A stretch of 64,000 bases of DNA, taken from NCBI RefSeq assembly GCF_003143935.1, contig NZ_QFRX01000001.1, forward strand, positions 7,413,400 through 7,477,399. The letters are read 5' to 3'. The stretch comes from Streptomyces sp. Act143. GTDB lineage: Bacteria; Actinomycetota; Actinomycetes; Streptomycetales; Streptomycetaceae. Position numbers and translations under genes: made by a program. Shown here in pieces: positions 41,541 to 49,938 of the stretch. How positions within the stretch are numbered: the stretch's first letter is position 1; the number at the start of each line of letters is the position of its first letter. A model generated the notes under the pieces. It was not told where the DNA came from, searched no databases, and worked only from the letters and a program-made list of their open reading frames with translations.

Positions 41541-42314
41541 GTGGGACGTCTCGTACCTGCCGTGACCCGGGCTCTCGACATCCTCGAGCTCTTCCTCGAC
41601 GGCGACGGCACGCTCTCCGCCCCGGACATCGTGCGCAAGCTCCAGCTGCCGCGCACCACCGTGCACGAGCTGGTCACCACGCTCGCGGCCCGGTCGTACA
41701 TCGTCCCGGTGCCGGGTCAGCCGGGACGCTACCGGCTCGGCGTGCGTCCGTACCAGCTCGGCAGCCGCTACGCCGAGCAGCTCGACCTCGCCGCCGAGGG
41801 CCAGCAGGTCGCCCGCTCGGTCGCCGAGACCTGTGACGAGACCGTTCACGTGGCCATCCTCGAAGGCACCGACGTCATCTACATCGCGAAGGTCGACTCC
41901 ACGCACGCGGTGCGCATGGTGTCCGCCGCGGGACGCCGCCTGCCCGCTCACTGCACCTCCGTCGGCAAGATGCTGCTGGCCTCGCTGTCCGAGCCGGAGC
42001 TGAGCTCCCGCATCCCGGACGACGCCGACCTGGTCGCCATGACTCCGAACAGCATCACCGACCCGGCCGCTCTGCGCGAGGCCCTCGCCGAGATCCGTGA
42101 GCGGGGTCTCGCCGTGGAGAGCCGCGAGTCCAACCCGGACGTCTCCTGCGTGGCCGCCCCGGTCCGCGACCGCACCGGCCGGGTCGTCGCCGCGCTGTCC
42201 ATCTCGGTGCCGATGATCCGCTGGAGCGACGAGCGCCGCGACGAGCTGGAGCAGCTCGCCGCGAAGGGCGCCGCCGAGCTGTCCGAGCGCCTGGGCCACC
42301 GGAGCGTGGGATGA
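41541..42314 (+). CDS. IclR-family transcriptional regulator, predicted arabinan/arabinose regulator
   Basis: A 257-residue IclR protein. The N-terminal winged helix covers about residues 1-65 (RALDILELFLDGDGTLSAPDIVRKLQLPRTTVHELVTTLAARSYI, in parts). The C-terminal ligand domain contains VHVAILEGTDVIYIAKVDS, LPAHCTSVGKMLLASL and SCVAAPVRDRTGRVVAALSISVP. GTG 41541 follows GGGAGG by about eight bases. Its stop overlaps the start of an SMP-30 lactonase gene. The tandem operator in its own promoter recurs at 46724 and 60575 before arabinan-degradation operons, so I infer control of arabinose or arabinan use. The effector is unknown. Confidence 0.9.
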   Translation: MGRLVPAVTRALDILELFLDGDGTLSAPDIVRKLQLPRTTVHELVTTLAARSYIVPVPGQPGRYRLGVRPYQLGSRYAEQLDLAAEGQQVARSVAETCDETVHVAILEGTDVIYIAKVDSTHAVRMVSAAGRRLPAHCTSVGKMLLASLSEPELSSRIPDDADLVAMTPNSITDPAALREALAEIRERGLAVESRESNPDVSCVAAPVRDRTGRVVAALSISVPMIRWSDERRDELEQLAAKGAAELSERLGHRSVG

Positions 42315-43168
42315 CCTCGACGACGTACGACTACGAGGTCGCCGTCCGCGCCGAGGCGACCCTCGGCGAGGGCCCGACCTGGGACGCGGCGGCGGGCCGG
42401 CTGCTCTGGCTGGACATCCTCGGCGCCCGCCTGCACAGCTACGACCCGGCGACCGGGCACCGCACGGTCCGCGTCACCGACCAGCACGTGGGCGCCGCGA
42501 AACCGCGCGCGAACGGCGGCCTCGTCCTCAACCTGCGCGACGGCGTGGCCCTGCTGGACCCGGACGACACCTTCCGCTGGCTCCACCACGAGCCGGTGCC
42601 GGGCCGCCGCGCCAACGACGCGGCGATCGCCCCCGACGGCTCCCTCTGGGCCGGCACCATGCGCTACGACGAGGCCCCTGGCGGCGGCACCCTGTCCCGT
42701 CTCACGGCCGACGGCACCGTCGAGACGGTCCTGGACGACGTGGCCGTCAGCAACGGCACCGGCTGGAGCCCCGACGGCCGCCTGATGTACTACATCGACT
42801 CCCCGACCCGCCGCGTGGACGTCTTCGACCACGAGGCGGGCAAGGTCTCCGGCCGCCGCCCCTTCGCCGAGATCGAGGACGGCGCCGGTTTCCCCGACGG
42901 CCTCACGGTCGACGCGGACGGCTGCGTGTGGGTGGCGCTGTGGGACGGGGGAGCGGTACGCCGCTACACCCCGGCCGGCGAGCTGGACCGCGTGATCACA
43001 CTGCCGACCCCGAGGGTGACGGCGTGCGCGTTCGGCGGCGCGGACCTGACGGACCTGTACGTCACGACGGCGCGAGTGGGGCTGGAGAGCCCGCACCCGG
43101 TCGCGGGGTCGCTGCTGGTGGTTCCCGGGGCGGGCAAGGGAGTGAGCCAACCGGCGTTCGCCGGCTGA
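42311..43168 (+). CDS. SMP-30/gluconolactonase-family sugar lactonase
   Basis: A 285-residue six-bladed beta-propeller lactonase. Metal-site residues are seen in LGEGPTWDAA (Glu), RANDAAIAPDGSLWAGTM (Asn), SNGTGWSPDG (Asn) and FPDGLTVDADG (Asp). It would hydrolyse an aldonolactone to the sugar acid. Coupled by ATGA overlap to the IclR regulator that seems to govern arabinan genes, it is a good candidate for L-arabinonolactonase in an oxidative arabinose route, but no dehydrogenase or dehydratase lies in the window. GGAG is six bases upstream of ATG. Confidence 0.87.
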   Translation: MTSTTYDYEVAVRAEATLGEGPTWDAAAGRLLWLDILGARLHSYDPATGHRTVRVTDQHVGAAKPRANGGLVLNLRDGVALLDPDDTFRWLHHEPVPGRRANDAAIAPDGSLWAGTMRYDEAPGGGTLSRLTADGTVETVLDDVAVSNGTGWSPDGRLMYYIDSPTRRVDVFDHEAGKVSGRRPFAEIEDGAGFPDGLTVDADGCVWVALWDGGAVRRYTPAGELDRVITLPTPRVTACAFGGADLTDLYVTTARVGLESPHPVAGSLLVVPGAGKGVSQPAFAG

Positions 43169-44596
43169 TCACTGAAGCCCCGCCTTCTTCAACTCCTCGG
43201 CGGTCAGGGGCGGCTCGACCAGCCCGGGCTTCAACGGCCCCGCCAGCGCCGCCAGCAGCACCGACGGAGTCAGCAGCACCTCCGCCCGCCGCTCCAACGA
43301 CGTGACGTCAGTGACCCGGCGGGCGATCCGCCCGTTCCCCGTGGCCGCGTACATCAGCCGATCCACGTACGCGGCCACGAGCCGGTCCCGGGCCGTCGGC
43401 CCGTTCTCCGTCGCCCCGGGATAGAACACGTCCTGCCCGGTCGCCAGGTCCCAGGCCGCCCCCACCGGCCGCGCCACCGCCTTCTGCACCCGCCGGGACA
43501 GCCCCGGCGCCCCCCACCCGCGCCGTCGCACGGCATCCCGCAGGAGCAGCGCGCTCTGCGCCCCGACCGCCAGCCCGTGCCCGTACACCGGGTTGTACGC
43601 GGCCAGCGCGTCGCCGAGGACCGTGAAGTTCTCCGGCCAGGCGGGCATCCGCTCGTAGAAGTACCGCCGGTTGACGGTCGTCCGGGTGAACGCCACGTCG
43701 GACAACGGCTCGGCGCCCGCGAGGAGTCGGCCGATCAGCGGATGGCGCAGCCGCTCGCGGGCGAAGCGGGCGAAGTCGTCGCCGGAGGCGTTCGCGGCGG
43801 TCGGTTCGCCGCCCCGCGTGCCGTTCAGGGTGACGATCCAGCGGCCGTGCTCGATGGGCAGCAGGAAGCCCGCGCGGCCGGGGCCGTCGCCGCGGGCGTC
43901 GGACTGGACGTTGACGACCGGGAAGCCGTCCCGGGCCTGCTCGGGGGCCAGGTACAGCCGGCTCGCGTACGCCAGCCCGGAGTCCACCTCGCGCTGCTCC
44001 GGCCCGGGCAGCCCGAGGCCGGCCAGCCAGCGCGGCGCCCCGGAGCCGCGTCCGCTCGCGTCGACGACCAGCCCGGCGCCGAGGGTCCGCTCCCGGCCCT
44101 CGGGCCCGCGCACCCGGACCCCGGTGACCGCCTCGGCGCTGCCGGTCAGCCCCACCACCTCGGTGCCGTCGAGGAGTTCGATCCGCTGGTCGGCGAGGAC
44201 CTGTGCCCGGACCGTGGCGTCGAGGAGATCGCGTCCGGCGAGGATCACATGGTGCGACTCCGGCCAGCGCCGGAACCAGCCGTGGGCCGACAGCACGACC
44301 ATGTCCGTGGTGACCGGCGCCCGGCGGGCCCCGGCGGCGCGGAGTGTCGCGGTGACGCCCGGCAGGAGCTCCTCCATGGCGTGCACGCCGCCCGACCACA
44401 GCATGTGGGCGTGCCGGGCCTGCGGCAGCCCTTTGCGGGGCGCGGGTTCGCGGGGCAGCTCGTCGCGTTCCACGACGACGACCCGGTCGGCGAGGCCGGC
44501 CAGCGCGCGGGCCGCGAGCATGCCGGTGTGCGATCCCCCCAGGACCACGGCTACTCTGCGCGCCTCCGGCGAAGCGGGGGAGGGTCTGTCATTCAT
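43169..44596 (-). CDS. FAD-dependent oxidoreductase / monooxygenase-like
   Basis: A 475-residue flavoprotein. The dinucleotide fold begins VAVVLGGSHTGMLAARALAG, a GGSxxGM variant of GxGxxG. VVDASGRGS and FTVLGDALAAYNPVYGHGLAVGAQSALLL (the GD motif binding FAD ribityl) are typical of the PHBH/geranylgeranyl-reductase group. Function is unknown. ATG 44596 overlaps the stop of the MAB_1171c-like gene by eight bases. This is the third gene of a three-gene set with an HExxH protein and a membrane protein. Confidence 0.83.
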   Translation of the reverse strand: MNDRPSPASPEARRVAVVLGGSHTGMLAARALAGLADRVVVVERDELPREPAPRKGLPQARHAHMLWSGGVHAMEELLPGVTATLRAAGARRAPVTTDMVVLSAHGWFRRWPESHHVILAGRDLLDATVRAQVLADQRIELLDGTEVVGLTGSAEAVTGVRVRGPEGRERTLGAGLVVDASGRGSGAPRWLAGLGLPGPEQREVDSGLAYASRLYLAPEQARDGFPVVNVQSDARGDGPGRAGFLLPIEHGRWIVTLNGTRGGEPTAANASGDDFARFARERLRHPLIGRLLAGAEPLSDVAFTRTTVNRRYFYERMPAWPENFTVLGDALAAYNPVYGHGLAVGAQSALLLRDAVRRRGWGAPGLSRRVQKAVARPVGAAWDLATGQDVFYPGATENGPTARDRLVAAYVDRLMYAATGNGRIARRVTDVTSLERRAEVLLTPSVLLAALAGPLKPGLVEPPLTAEELKKAGLQ

Positions 44597-45965
44597 GCGC
44601 GGACATGCTCTCTGCCGGGACGGCCGCGCGGGCGCGTACCGCCTTGATCTCCTCGGGTGTGCGCAGGGCCTGGGACACGGCCTGGATCTCCTGCAGCAGG
44701 TAGGTGGTGTCGGGGGCGCTGAGCGGGTCCGGCGAGATCCGGTGCGGTTCGGCAGTTCCCTGAAGGGGCGCGGGGAACTGCGCGGCCGGCCGCGACGGTG
44801 CCGCAGAGGACCGACGGCCCAGCACCGTGCTTCCGGCGGAGCGCCCAGCGCCGCCGCCGTCCGGGGAGCGCCGCTCGGCCGCCACCGCGTCCAGGATCGT
44901 CACGGCCGCGGCCAGGGCCCGGGCGCGGCCGGGCGGGAAGCCGAGGGCGACGGCGGCGTCGTACGAACGGGTGCGCAGGTCCTCGTCGAGGCGGCGGGCC
45001 AGTTGGAGAAGGGTGTCGCGGATGAACGTCTCGCGGCGGATGAGGCGCATCTCGGGGGTCGCCCGCAGGCCGAGGGGTTCGCGGCTGCCCGCGACCGTGC
45101 GCATCAGCCGGGCCAGGGGCCTGAGGCCGCGGTGGCGGCGGCGGACCAGCCAGCGCTCCCGCAGGTACTGGCCGGCGTGCGGCACGATGAAGCCGACCGC
45201 GACGAACGTGGCGGCGATGCAGGCGGCCGACGGCGCGACGTTGGTGTTGAGCCAGTCCAGGTCGTGGCCGGTCCAGCGGGCCGCCACCGCGGTCAGCTTG
45301 GCCGCGCTGAACAGCAGGTTCGTCGCGAAGCCGATCCCGAGGAAGCGCAGCCCCCAGCGGAGCCAGGCGTCGAGGCCGTCGGTGCGGATCCAGTTCCACA
45401 CCAGCCGGGACGTGATCAGGCTGGCCACGGTGTGCGCGCTCAGATAGAGGAGGATCAGCTCCCGCATGAACGGCGTCGAGGCGTAGTACGTGTCCAGGTC
45501 CCGGATCTGCTCCACGGGCACGTCGGCGAGCGCGAACAGCACCCACAGCGCGGCGACCACGGCCGCGTAGACGGCGACCACCCAGCGGGTCGCGCGGCGG
45601 GTCTGGGCGTGCCGTTCGGTCCGGCCGTTGCGCCAGTGGACGACCAGCAGCAGCCAGGACGCGCACAGCGCGGTGAGCAGCGAGTACACCCAGGGCGCGG
45701 CGATGTTGGGGACGCCGGTGACGCGGTTGGTCCAGGCGATGGTGGAGGGGGCGGCGAAGACGAACACCGCGCAGGCGAACAGCAGCAGTCCGCCGACGGC
45801 GCGCAGCAGCGGGTCCCGCCACAGCTTGAGGATGCTGGGCAGTTTGATCGCCAGCGCCGCGGTCAGCACGGCGGTGGGCAGCCAGAAGGAGATGTACATC
45901 CCGCTGAGGAGGTTGCCGGCGGCGAGCGGGCCGGAGGTGCCGGTGACGGCGAGGGTCTCGCTCAC
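44589..45965 (-). CDS. MAB_1171c-like putative membrane protein (DUF6545-type)
   Basis: A 458-residue protein with seven predicted helices in its first 250 residues (for example VGGLLLFACAVFVFAAPSTIA, YSLLTALCASWLLLVVHW, WVVAVYAAVVAALWVLFALA, CIAATFVAVGFIVPHAG). A cytosolic helical domain (RETFIRDTLLQLARRLDEDLRTRSYDAA, in parts) and a Ser/Pro-rich insertion follow. This matches the MAB_1171c family of putative transporters, which often neighbours XRE regulators and HExxH proteins in actinomycetes. GTG 45965 overlaps the stop of the HExxH gene (GTGA). Role unknown. Confidence 0.8.
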   Translation of the reverse strand: MSETLAVTGTSGPLAAGNLLSGMYISFWLPTAVLTAALAIKLPSILKLWRDPLLRAVGGLLLFACAVFVFAAPSTIAWTNRVTGVPNIAAPWVYSLLTALCASWLLLVVHWRNGRTERHAQTRRATRWVVAVYAAVVAALWVLFALADVPVEQIRDLDTYYASTPFMRELILLYLSAHTVASLITSRLVWNWIRTDGLDAWLRWGLRFLGIGFATNLLFSAAKLTAVAARWTGHDLDWLNTNVAPSAACIAATFVAVGFIVPHAGQYLRERWLVRRRHRGLRPLARLMRTVAGSREPLGLRATPEMRLIRRETFIRDTLLQLARRLDEDLRTRSYDAAVALGFPPGRARALAAAVTILDAVAAERRSPDGGGAGRSAGSTVLGRRSSAAPSRPAAQFPAPLQGTAEPHRISPDPLSAPDTTYLLQEIQAVSQALRTPEEIKAVRARAAVPAESMSAHE

Positions 45966-46558
45966 CGGTCCGCGGCCTGCCGTCCGCGGTAGCCCATGGA
46001 CCGCTCCAGCGGTTCGAGGTGCCGCCGGTCGCCCCGGCCCGCCAGATACGGCCGGAAGACGGCCGCCAGCCGGTGCCCGAAGTCGTCGGCCTCGGCCTCG
46101 TCCGTCTGCCGGGAGCCGTTGCGCGCGGCGACCGTCAGGGCGTCCTTCCAGTCGGGCTCACCGGCCAGCGCGCGGGCGGCGGCCGAACCCACGCCGTGCC
46201 GGTGCCCGGCGTGCAGATGCCACAACTCATGGCCGAGGATGACCAGTTGCTGCACGGCCTCGGCCCGCTCCTCGACGATGACCAGGTCGAAGTCGTGGAA
46301 CTCCACCCACAGGCCGGTCACTTCGATCTCGTCGGGGAACCGCTCGAAGCGCAGCTCGACGGGCCGCCCGCCGCGGCGGGCGCTCATCGCCTCGCACAGC
46401 GCGCGGCACACCTCGCGTGCCCCGGCGGGGGGCTGGGGTCTGGCGCGCACGGCCGCGCCGAGCTCCGCCGCCAGGTCGCGCATCGCGGAGCCGGTTCTCG
46501 CCCGCCGCAGCGCCGCGGCGATCCGCCCCGCCCTGGTGCGCGCGCCCGCGATGTCCAT
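45962..46558 (-). CDS. HExxH metallopeptidase-like protein, ImmA/IrrE-type toxin-component family
   Basis: A 198-residue protein with ILGHELWHLHAGHRHG, an HExxH zinc motif, and a downstream acidic helix (DEAEADDFGHRLA) that can supply the third ligand, as in ImmA/IrrE (DUF955). The N-terminus is Arg/Ala-rich and helical. These proteins cleave XRE-type repressors in phage and integrative elements; in Streptomyces many are labelled 'toxin component'. No XRE repressor or antitoxin gene lies next to it, which is odd. It is the first gene of the three-gene set ending at 43169. Confidence 0.8.
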   Translation of the reverse strand: MDIAGARTRAGRIAAALRRARTGSAMRDLAAELGAAVRARPQPPAGAREVCRALCEAMSARRGGRPVELRFERFPDEIEVTGLWVEFHDFDLVIVEERAEAVQQLVILGHELWHLHAGHRHGVGSAAARALAGEPDWKDALTVAARNGSRQTDEAEADDFGHRLAAVFRPYLAGRGDRRHLEPLERSMGYRGRQAADR

Positions 46559-46691
46559 CGATCCCCCTTCTCACCGCCGCACGGCAGTTCGTCCGAGCGT
46601 ACGCGGCAGGAAGTGTCCACGTCATGGGTTCCGAGGACCGTTCGTACAACTGAGAACCATCGGCCCCGTTCTGAAAATCTTGTCCGGACCA

Positions 46692-46720
46692 TTGACTGGA
46701 AAGCGCTTCCTATCTACGGT
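46692..46720 (+). promoter_or_regulatory. Promoter of arabino-oligosaccharide operon
   Basis: TTGACT (46692-46697), a 17-base spacer and TACGGT (46715-46720) form a strong vegetative promoter. The spacer contains a LacI/GalR-like palindromic core, and the tandem IclR-type sites follow the -10. Confidence 0.8.
46698..46711 (+). promoter_or_regulatory. LacI/GalR-type operator core inside the promoter spacer
   Basis: GGAAAGCGCTTCCT contains the AAGCGCTT palindrome with flanks close to the GAAAGCGCTTTC pattern of actinobacterial LacI-family sites. It lies between -35 and -10, where a bound repressor would block RNA polymerase. No LacI gene is in the window. Confidence 0.55.
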
Positions 46721-46723
46721 CCC

Positions 46724-46759
46724 GTTCGAAGTTACGGGCGCCTTTCGAAATATCGAACG
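46724..46759 (+). promoter_or_regulatory. Tandem IclR-type operator of the arabino-oligosaccharide operon
   Basis: Sites at 46725 (TTCGAAGTTACGGG, 10/14) and 46744 (TTCGAAATATCGAA, 13/14) match the palindrome TTCGAAATTTCGAA and are 19 bases apart. They lie just downstream of the expected transcription start, so binding would block elongation or clearance. Confidence 0.75.
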
Positions 46760-46799
46760 ATTGACATGTTTCTCTGATCTCTGAATGTAAGGGCAGGCA

Positions 46800-48149
46800 A
46801 TGGGACGACCTGACCTGAATCGCAGGCAACTGCTGACCGCGGCGGGAGGACTGGCCGTCGCGGGCAGCTTCGGCTTCGCGGCGCTCGGGACGGGGGCCGA
46901 CGCACTGGCCTCCGGCGCGGACACCCGCGTGCGGTACTGGAACCTCTTCAGCGGCGGCGACGGCGCCAACATGATCGCGATGCTGGACGCCTTCCGTGAG
47001 GAACACCCCGACATCGCGGTGAAGGACTCCACCCTCCAGTGGGGCAACCCCTTCTACACCAAGCTCGCCATGGCCGCCGCGGGCAACCGCGCCCCCGAAC
47101 TCGGCGTCATGCACATGGGCCGCGTCACCGGCTTCTCGCCGGGCCGCCTCCTGGACCCCTGGGACGTGGACCTGCTCGCCGAGTACGGCGTACGGGAACA
47201 GGACTTCAACCCCGCGCTGTGGAAGCGCGGCGTCATCGACGGCAAGCTGTACGCCCTCCCGCTCGACATCCACGTCCAGCTCTGCTTCTACCGCAAGGAC
47301 GTGCTGAAGAAGGCCGGCCTGCTCGGCGACGACGGCCGCATGATCCCGGTCGGCTCCACCACCGAGTGGTTCGACGTGCTGAAGAAGGCCAAGGCGGTCC
47401 AGAAGAAGGGCCTGCAGACCATCGGCCTGTGGACCAACGACCAGAACTTCCAGTGGTGGTTCTTCGTCGCCTTCTACACCCAGCTCGGCGGCGAGTGGTT
47501 CAACGCCGGGAACACCGAGGTCCTCTTCGACACCGACAAGGCCACCCAGGTCCTGGAGTTCCTCCGGCAGCACGTCACCGACGGCTACGTCATCCCCGGC
47601 GCCCCCACCGGCGAACAGTTCATCAACGGCGCCCCCTTCACCTGGGAGGGCAACTGGTCCGTGCCGGTCTTCTCCGGCGCGAAGCTCGACTACGGCGCCA
47701 CCCCGCTGCCGCCGGTCTTCGGCAAGCCGGCCACCCACGCCGAGTCGCACGCCTTCGTCCTGCCCCACCAGGCCGGCCGCGGCGGCGCCACCGACGACGG
47801 CGCCCACCAGCTCGCCGCCTACGTCGTCCAGCACGCCCAGCAGTGGGCGGCCGGCGGCCACATCCCCGCGTACACGCCGACGCTGTCCACGGCCGCGTAC
47901 CAGAGGCTCACCCCGCAGAACGAGTACGTCAGCGCCATGGACCACCAGGCCACCGAGCCCAAGGTGTGGTTCGCGGGCTCCACCGGCGTCCTCGCCCAGG
48001 ACCTCGGCCCGGTCGTCGTCTCCTCGACGATGGGCTCCGCCAGGCCCGACAAGGTCGCCCGGACCATGAAGAGCCATCTCGTCAAGCTCCTCGCGTCCAA
48101 GAACCCGATGGACGGCAGGACCGCCGCGCAAGGAGGTGCCGTCGCATGA
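46800..48149 (+). CDS. ABC sugar-transporter solute-binding protein, Tat-exported
   Basis: A 449-residue extracellular binding protein of the MalE-like family 1. The N-terminus NRRQLLTAAGGLAVAGSFGFAAL is a twin-arginine signal; no lipobox Cys is visible. The mature part starts TRVRYWNLFSGGDGANMIAML, with sugar-stacking aromatics in GNPFYTKLAMAAAGN and PFTWEGNWSVPVF. With two permeases and arabinan hydrolases in the same operon, arabino-oligosaccharides are the likely cargo. No dedicated ATPase is present; Streptomyces sugar importers commonly share MsiK. ATG 46800 has AAGGG six bases upstream. The operon is under an IclR- and LacI-type promoter. Confidence 0.9.
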   Translation: MGRPDLNRRQLLTAAGGLAVAGSFGFAALGTGADALASGADTRVRYWNLFSGGDGANMIAMLDAFREEHPDIAVKDSTLQWGNPFYTKLAMAAAGNRAPELGVMHMGRVTGFSPGRLLDPWDVDLLAEYGVREQDFNPALWKRGVIDGKLYALPLDIHVQLCFYRKDVLKKAGLLGDDGRMIPVGSTTEWFDVLKKAKAVQKKGLQTIGLWTNDQNFQWWFFVAFYTQLGGEWFNAGNTEVLFDTDKATQVLEFLRQHVTDGYVIPGAPTGEQFINGAPFTWEGNWSVPVFSGAKLDYGATPLPPVFGKPATHAESHAFVLPHQAGRGGATDDGAHQLAAYVVQHAQQWAAGGHIPAYTPTLSTAAYQRLTPQNEYVSAMDHQATEPKVWFAGSTGVLAQDLGPVVVSSTMGSARPDKVARTMKSHLVKLLASKNPMDGRTAAQGGAVA

Positions 48150-49084
48150 CGACCAGCGCTCAGACCGTCGCCGTACCGGCCCGTGCCAGGACCGCGACCG
48201 CGACCGCCACCGTCCGCCGCAAGCAGGGCTTCCAGCACGGCGGCTGGTTCATCGCCCCGTTCCTGCTCCTCTTCGCCCTGTTCGTGGTCTGGCCGCTGCT
48301 GCGCGGCGTCTGGCTCAGCTTCACGGACGCCAACATCTCCGGGGAGGGCGCGAGCTTCGTCGGCCTCGACAACTACCGCGAGGCCCTGGGCGACCAGGCG
48401 ATGTGGGACGCGCTCGGCCACAGCGCGTACTTCACCCTCCTCGTCGTGCCCTGCATCACCCTCCTGGCCTTCCTCCTCGCGATGCTGGCCCACCACATCG
48501 AGCGCGGCACATGGCTGTGGCGCCTGTGCTTCTTCGTGCCCTTCCTGCTGCCCTCCACCGTCGCCGCCAACCTGTGGCAGTGGCTGTTCACCCAGGGCAT
48601 CGGCCTGTTCAACGAGACCTTCGGCCTCGACACCCCCTGGCTGACCGACAAGTCGTACGCGATGCTCGCCATCGTCATCCAGACCCTGTGGTGGACGGTC
48701 GGGTTCTCGTTCCTGCTCTACCTCGCCGCCCTCCAGGGCATCCCCGACCACCTCTACGAGGCCGCCAAGCTGGACGGCGCCAACGCCTGGCACCGCATGG
48801 TCCACATCACCCTGCCGATGCTGCGTCACATCACCGGCCTGGTGATCGCCCTCCAGATCCTCGCCTCGCTCCAGCTCTTCGACCAGGCCGTCGTGATGAT
48901 GGACTTCGGCCCCGGACCCGAGCTCGCCACCCGCTCCTTCGTCCAGTACACCCTCGAACAGGGCTTCACCAGCTACCGCGTGGGCTACGCCTCCGCGATG
49001 TCCATCATCTTCTTCGTGATCATCGCGGCCGTCGCCCTCGGCCGGATGGCGCTGCTGCGCAACCGTGAGGAGGGCACCCGATGA
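48146..49084 (+). CDS. ABC sugar-transporter permease (MalF-like)
   Basis: A 312-residue membrane protein with six helices (GWFIAPFLLLFALFVVWPLL first). The EAA loop that contacts the ATPase is EAAKLDGANAWHRMVHITLPML. ATG 48146 overlaps the binding-protein stop (ATGA) and has AGGAGG nine bases upstream. It pairs with the next gene to form the import channel. Confidence 0.93.
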   Translation: MTTSAQTVAVPARARTATATATVRRKQGFQHGGWFIAPFLLLFALFVVWPLLRGVWLSFTDANISGEGASFVGLDNYREALGDQAMWDALGHSAYFTLLVVPCITLLAFLLAMLAHHIERGTWLWRLCFFVPFLLPSTVAANLWQWLFTQGIGLFNETFGLDTPWLTDKSYAMLAIVIQTLWWTVGFSFLLYLAALQGIPDHLYEAAKLDGANAWHRMVHITLPMLRHITGLVIALQILASLQLFDQAVVMMDFGPGPELATRSFVQYTLEQGFTSYRVGYASAMSIIFFVIIAAVALGRMALLRNREEGTR

Positions 49085-49938
49085 GCGCCACCCAGGTGCG
49101 GCTCAAGTCCCGCAAGCCCTGGACACCCAGCCAGATCGTTCTCACCCTGCTCGGCGTCGCCGTCTCCGCCGTCTTCGTGGCCCCGATCGCCGCCGCCCTC
49201 TTCACCTCCCTCAAGTCCGAGGCGGAGGCCGCCGAGATCCCGCCGCACTGGCTGCCCAAGGCATGGACGGTCCAGGCGTGGAAGGCGCTGTGGGAGACCG
49301 GCAACATCGGCAACTGGTTCATCAACTCGCTCGTCGTCTCCGTGTGCGTGACGACCGTCGTGCTGGTGGTCAGCGCGCTCGCCGGATACGGCTTCGCCCG
49401 CACGGAGTTCAGGGGCAAGCCCCTGCTCATGGGCGTGGTGATGTCGGGCCTGATGATCTCCCCGGCCGTCCTCGGCGTCCCCCTCTTCACCACCGTCCAG
49501 CAGATGGGGATGGTCGACACCTACTGGGGCATGATCCTGCCGCAGTGCGCACCGGCCGCGATGGTCTACATCCTCTACAAGTTCTTCCAGGGCATCCCGC
49601 GCGAACTGGAGGAGGCCGCGTTCATCGACGGCGCGGGCCGCTGGCGGGTCTTCTTCACGATCGTGGTCCCGCTCGCGAGGCCGTCGTTGGCGGCGGTCGG
49701 CATCTTCACCTTCATCGCCTCCTGGAACAACTTCCTGTGGCCGTACATGGTGACCAACAACCCCGACCTGATGACCATGCCGAACGGCATCGCGACCGTC
49801 ATGAACTCCTACGGCATCCAGTGGGCCCAGCTCATGGCCGGCGGCCTGATGGCCGGCCTGCCCCTGATCGTCGTCTTCGTCTTCTTCCAGCGGCAGATCG
49901 TGGCGGGCGTCGCCCACACGGGATTGGCGGGCCAGTGA
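49081..49938 (+). CDS. ABC sugar-transporter permease (MalG-like)
   Basis: A 285-residue six-helix permease (VLTLLGVAVSAVFVAPIAAALF first). Its EAA loop is EEAAFIDGAGRWRVFFTIVVPLA and it ends with the MalG-type FVFFQRQIVAG. ATG 49081 overlaps the previous stop and has GAGGAGG seven bases upstream. Its own stop overlaps the GTG of the GH43 gene. Confidence 0.93.
   Translation: MSATQVRLKSRKPWTPSQIVLTLLGVAVSAVFVAPIAAALFTSLKSEAEAAEIPPHWLPKAWTVQAWKALWETGNIGNWFINSLVVSVCVTTVVLVVSALAGYGFARTEFRGKPLLMGVVMSGLMISPAVLGVPLFTTVQQMGMVDTYWGMILPQCAPAAMVYILYKFFQGIPRELEEAAFIDGAGRWRVFFTIVVPLARPSLAAVGIFTFIASWNNFLWPYMVTNNPDLMTMPNGIATVMNSYGIQWAQLMAGGLMAGLPLIVVFVFFQRQIVAGVAHTGLAGQ

Noticed and set aside
46761..46790. 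Second promoter (TTGACA) immediately upstream of the binding-protein gene
   Set aside because: A 17-base spacer would put the start site at the SD and start codon, and the -10 region is poor.
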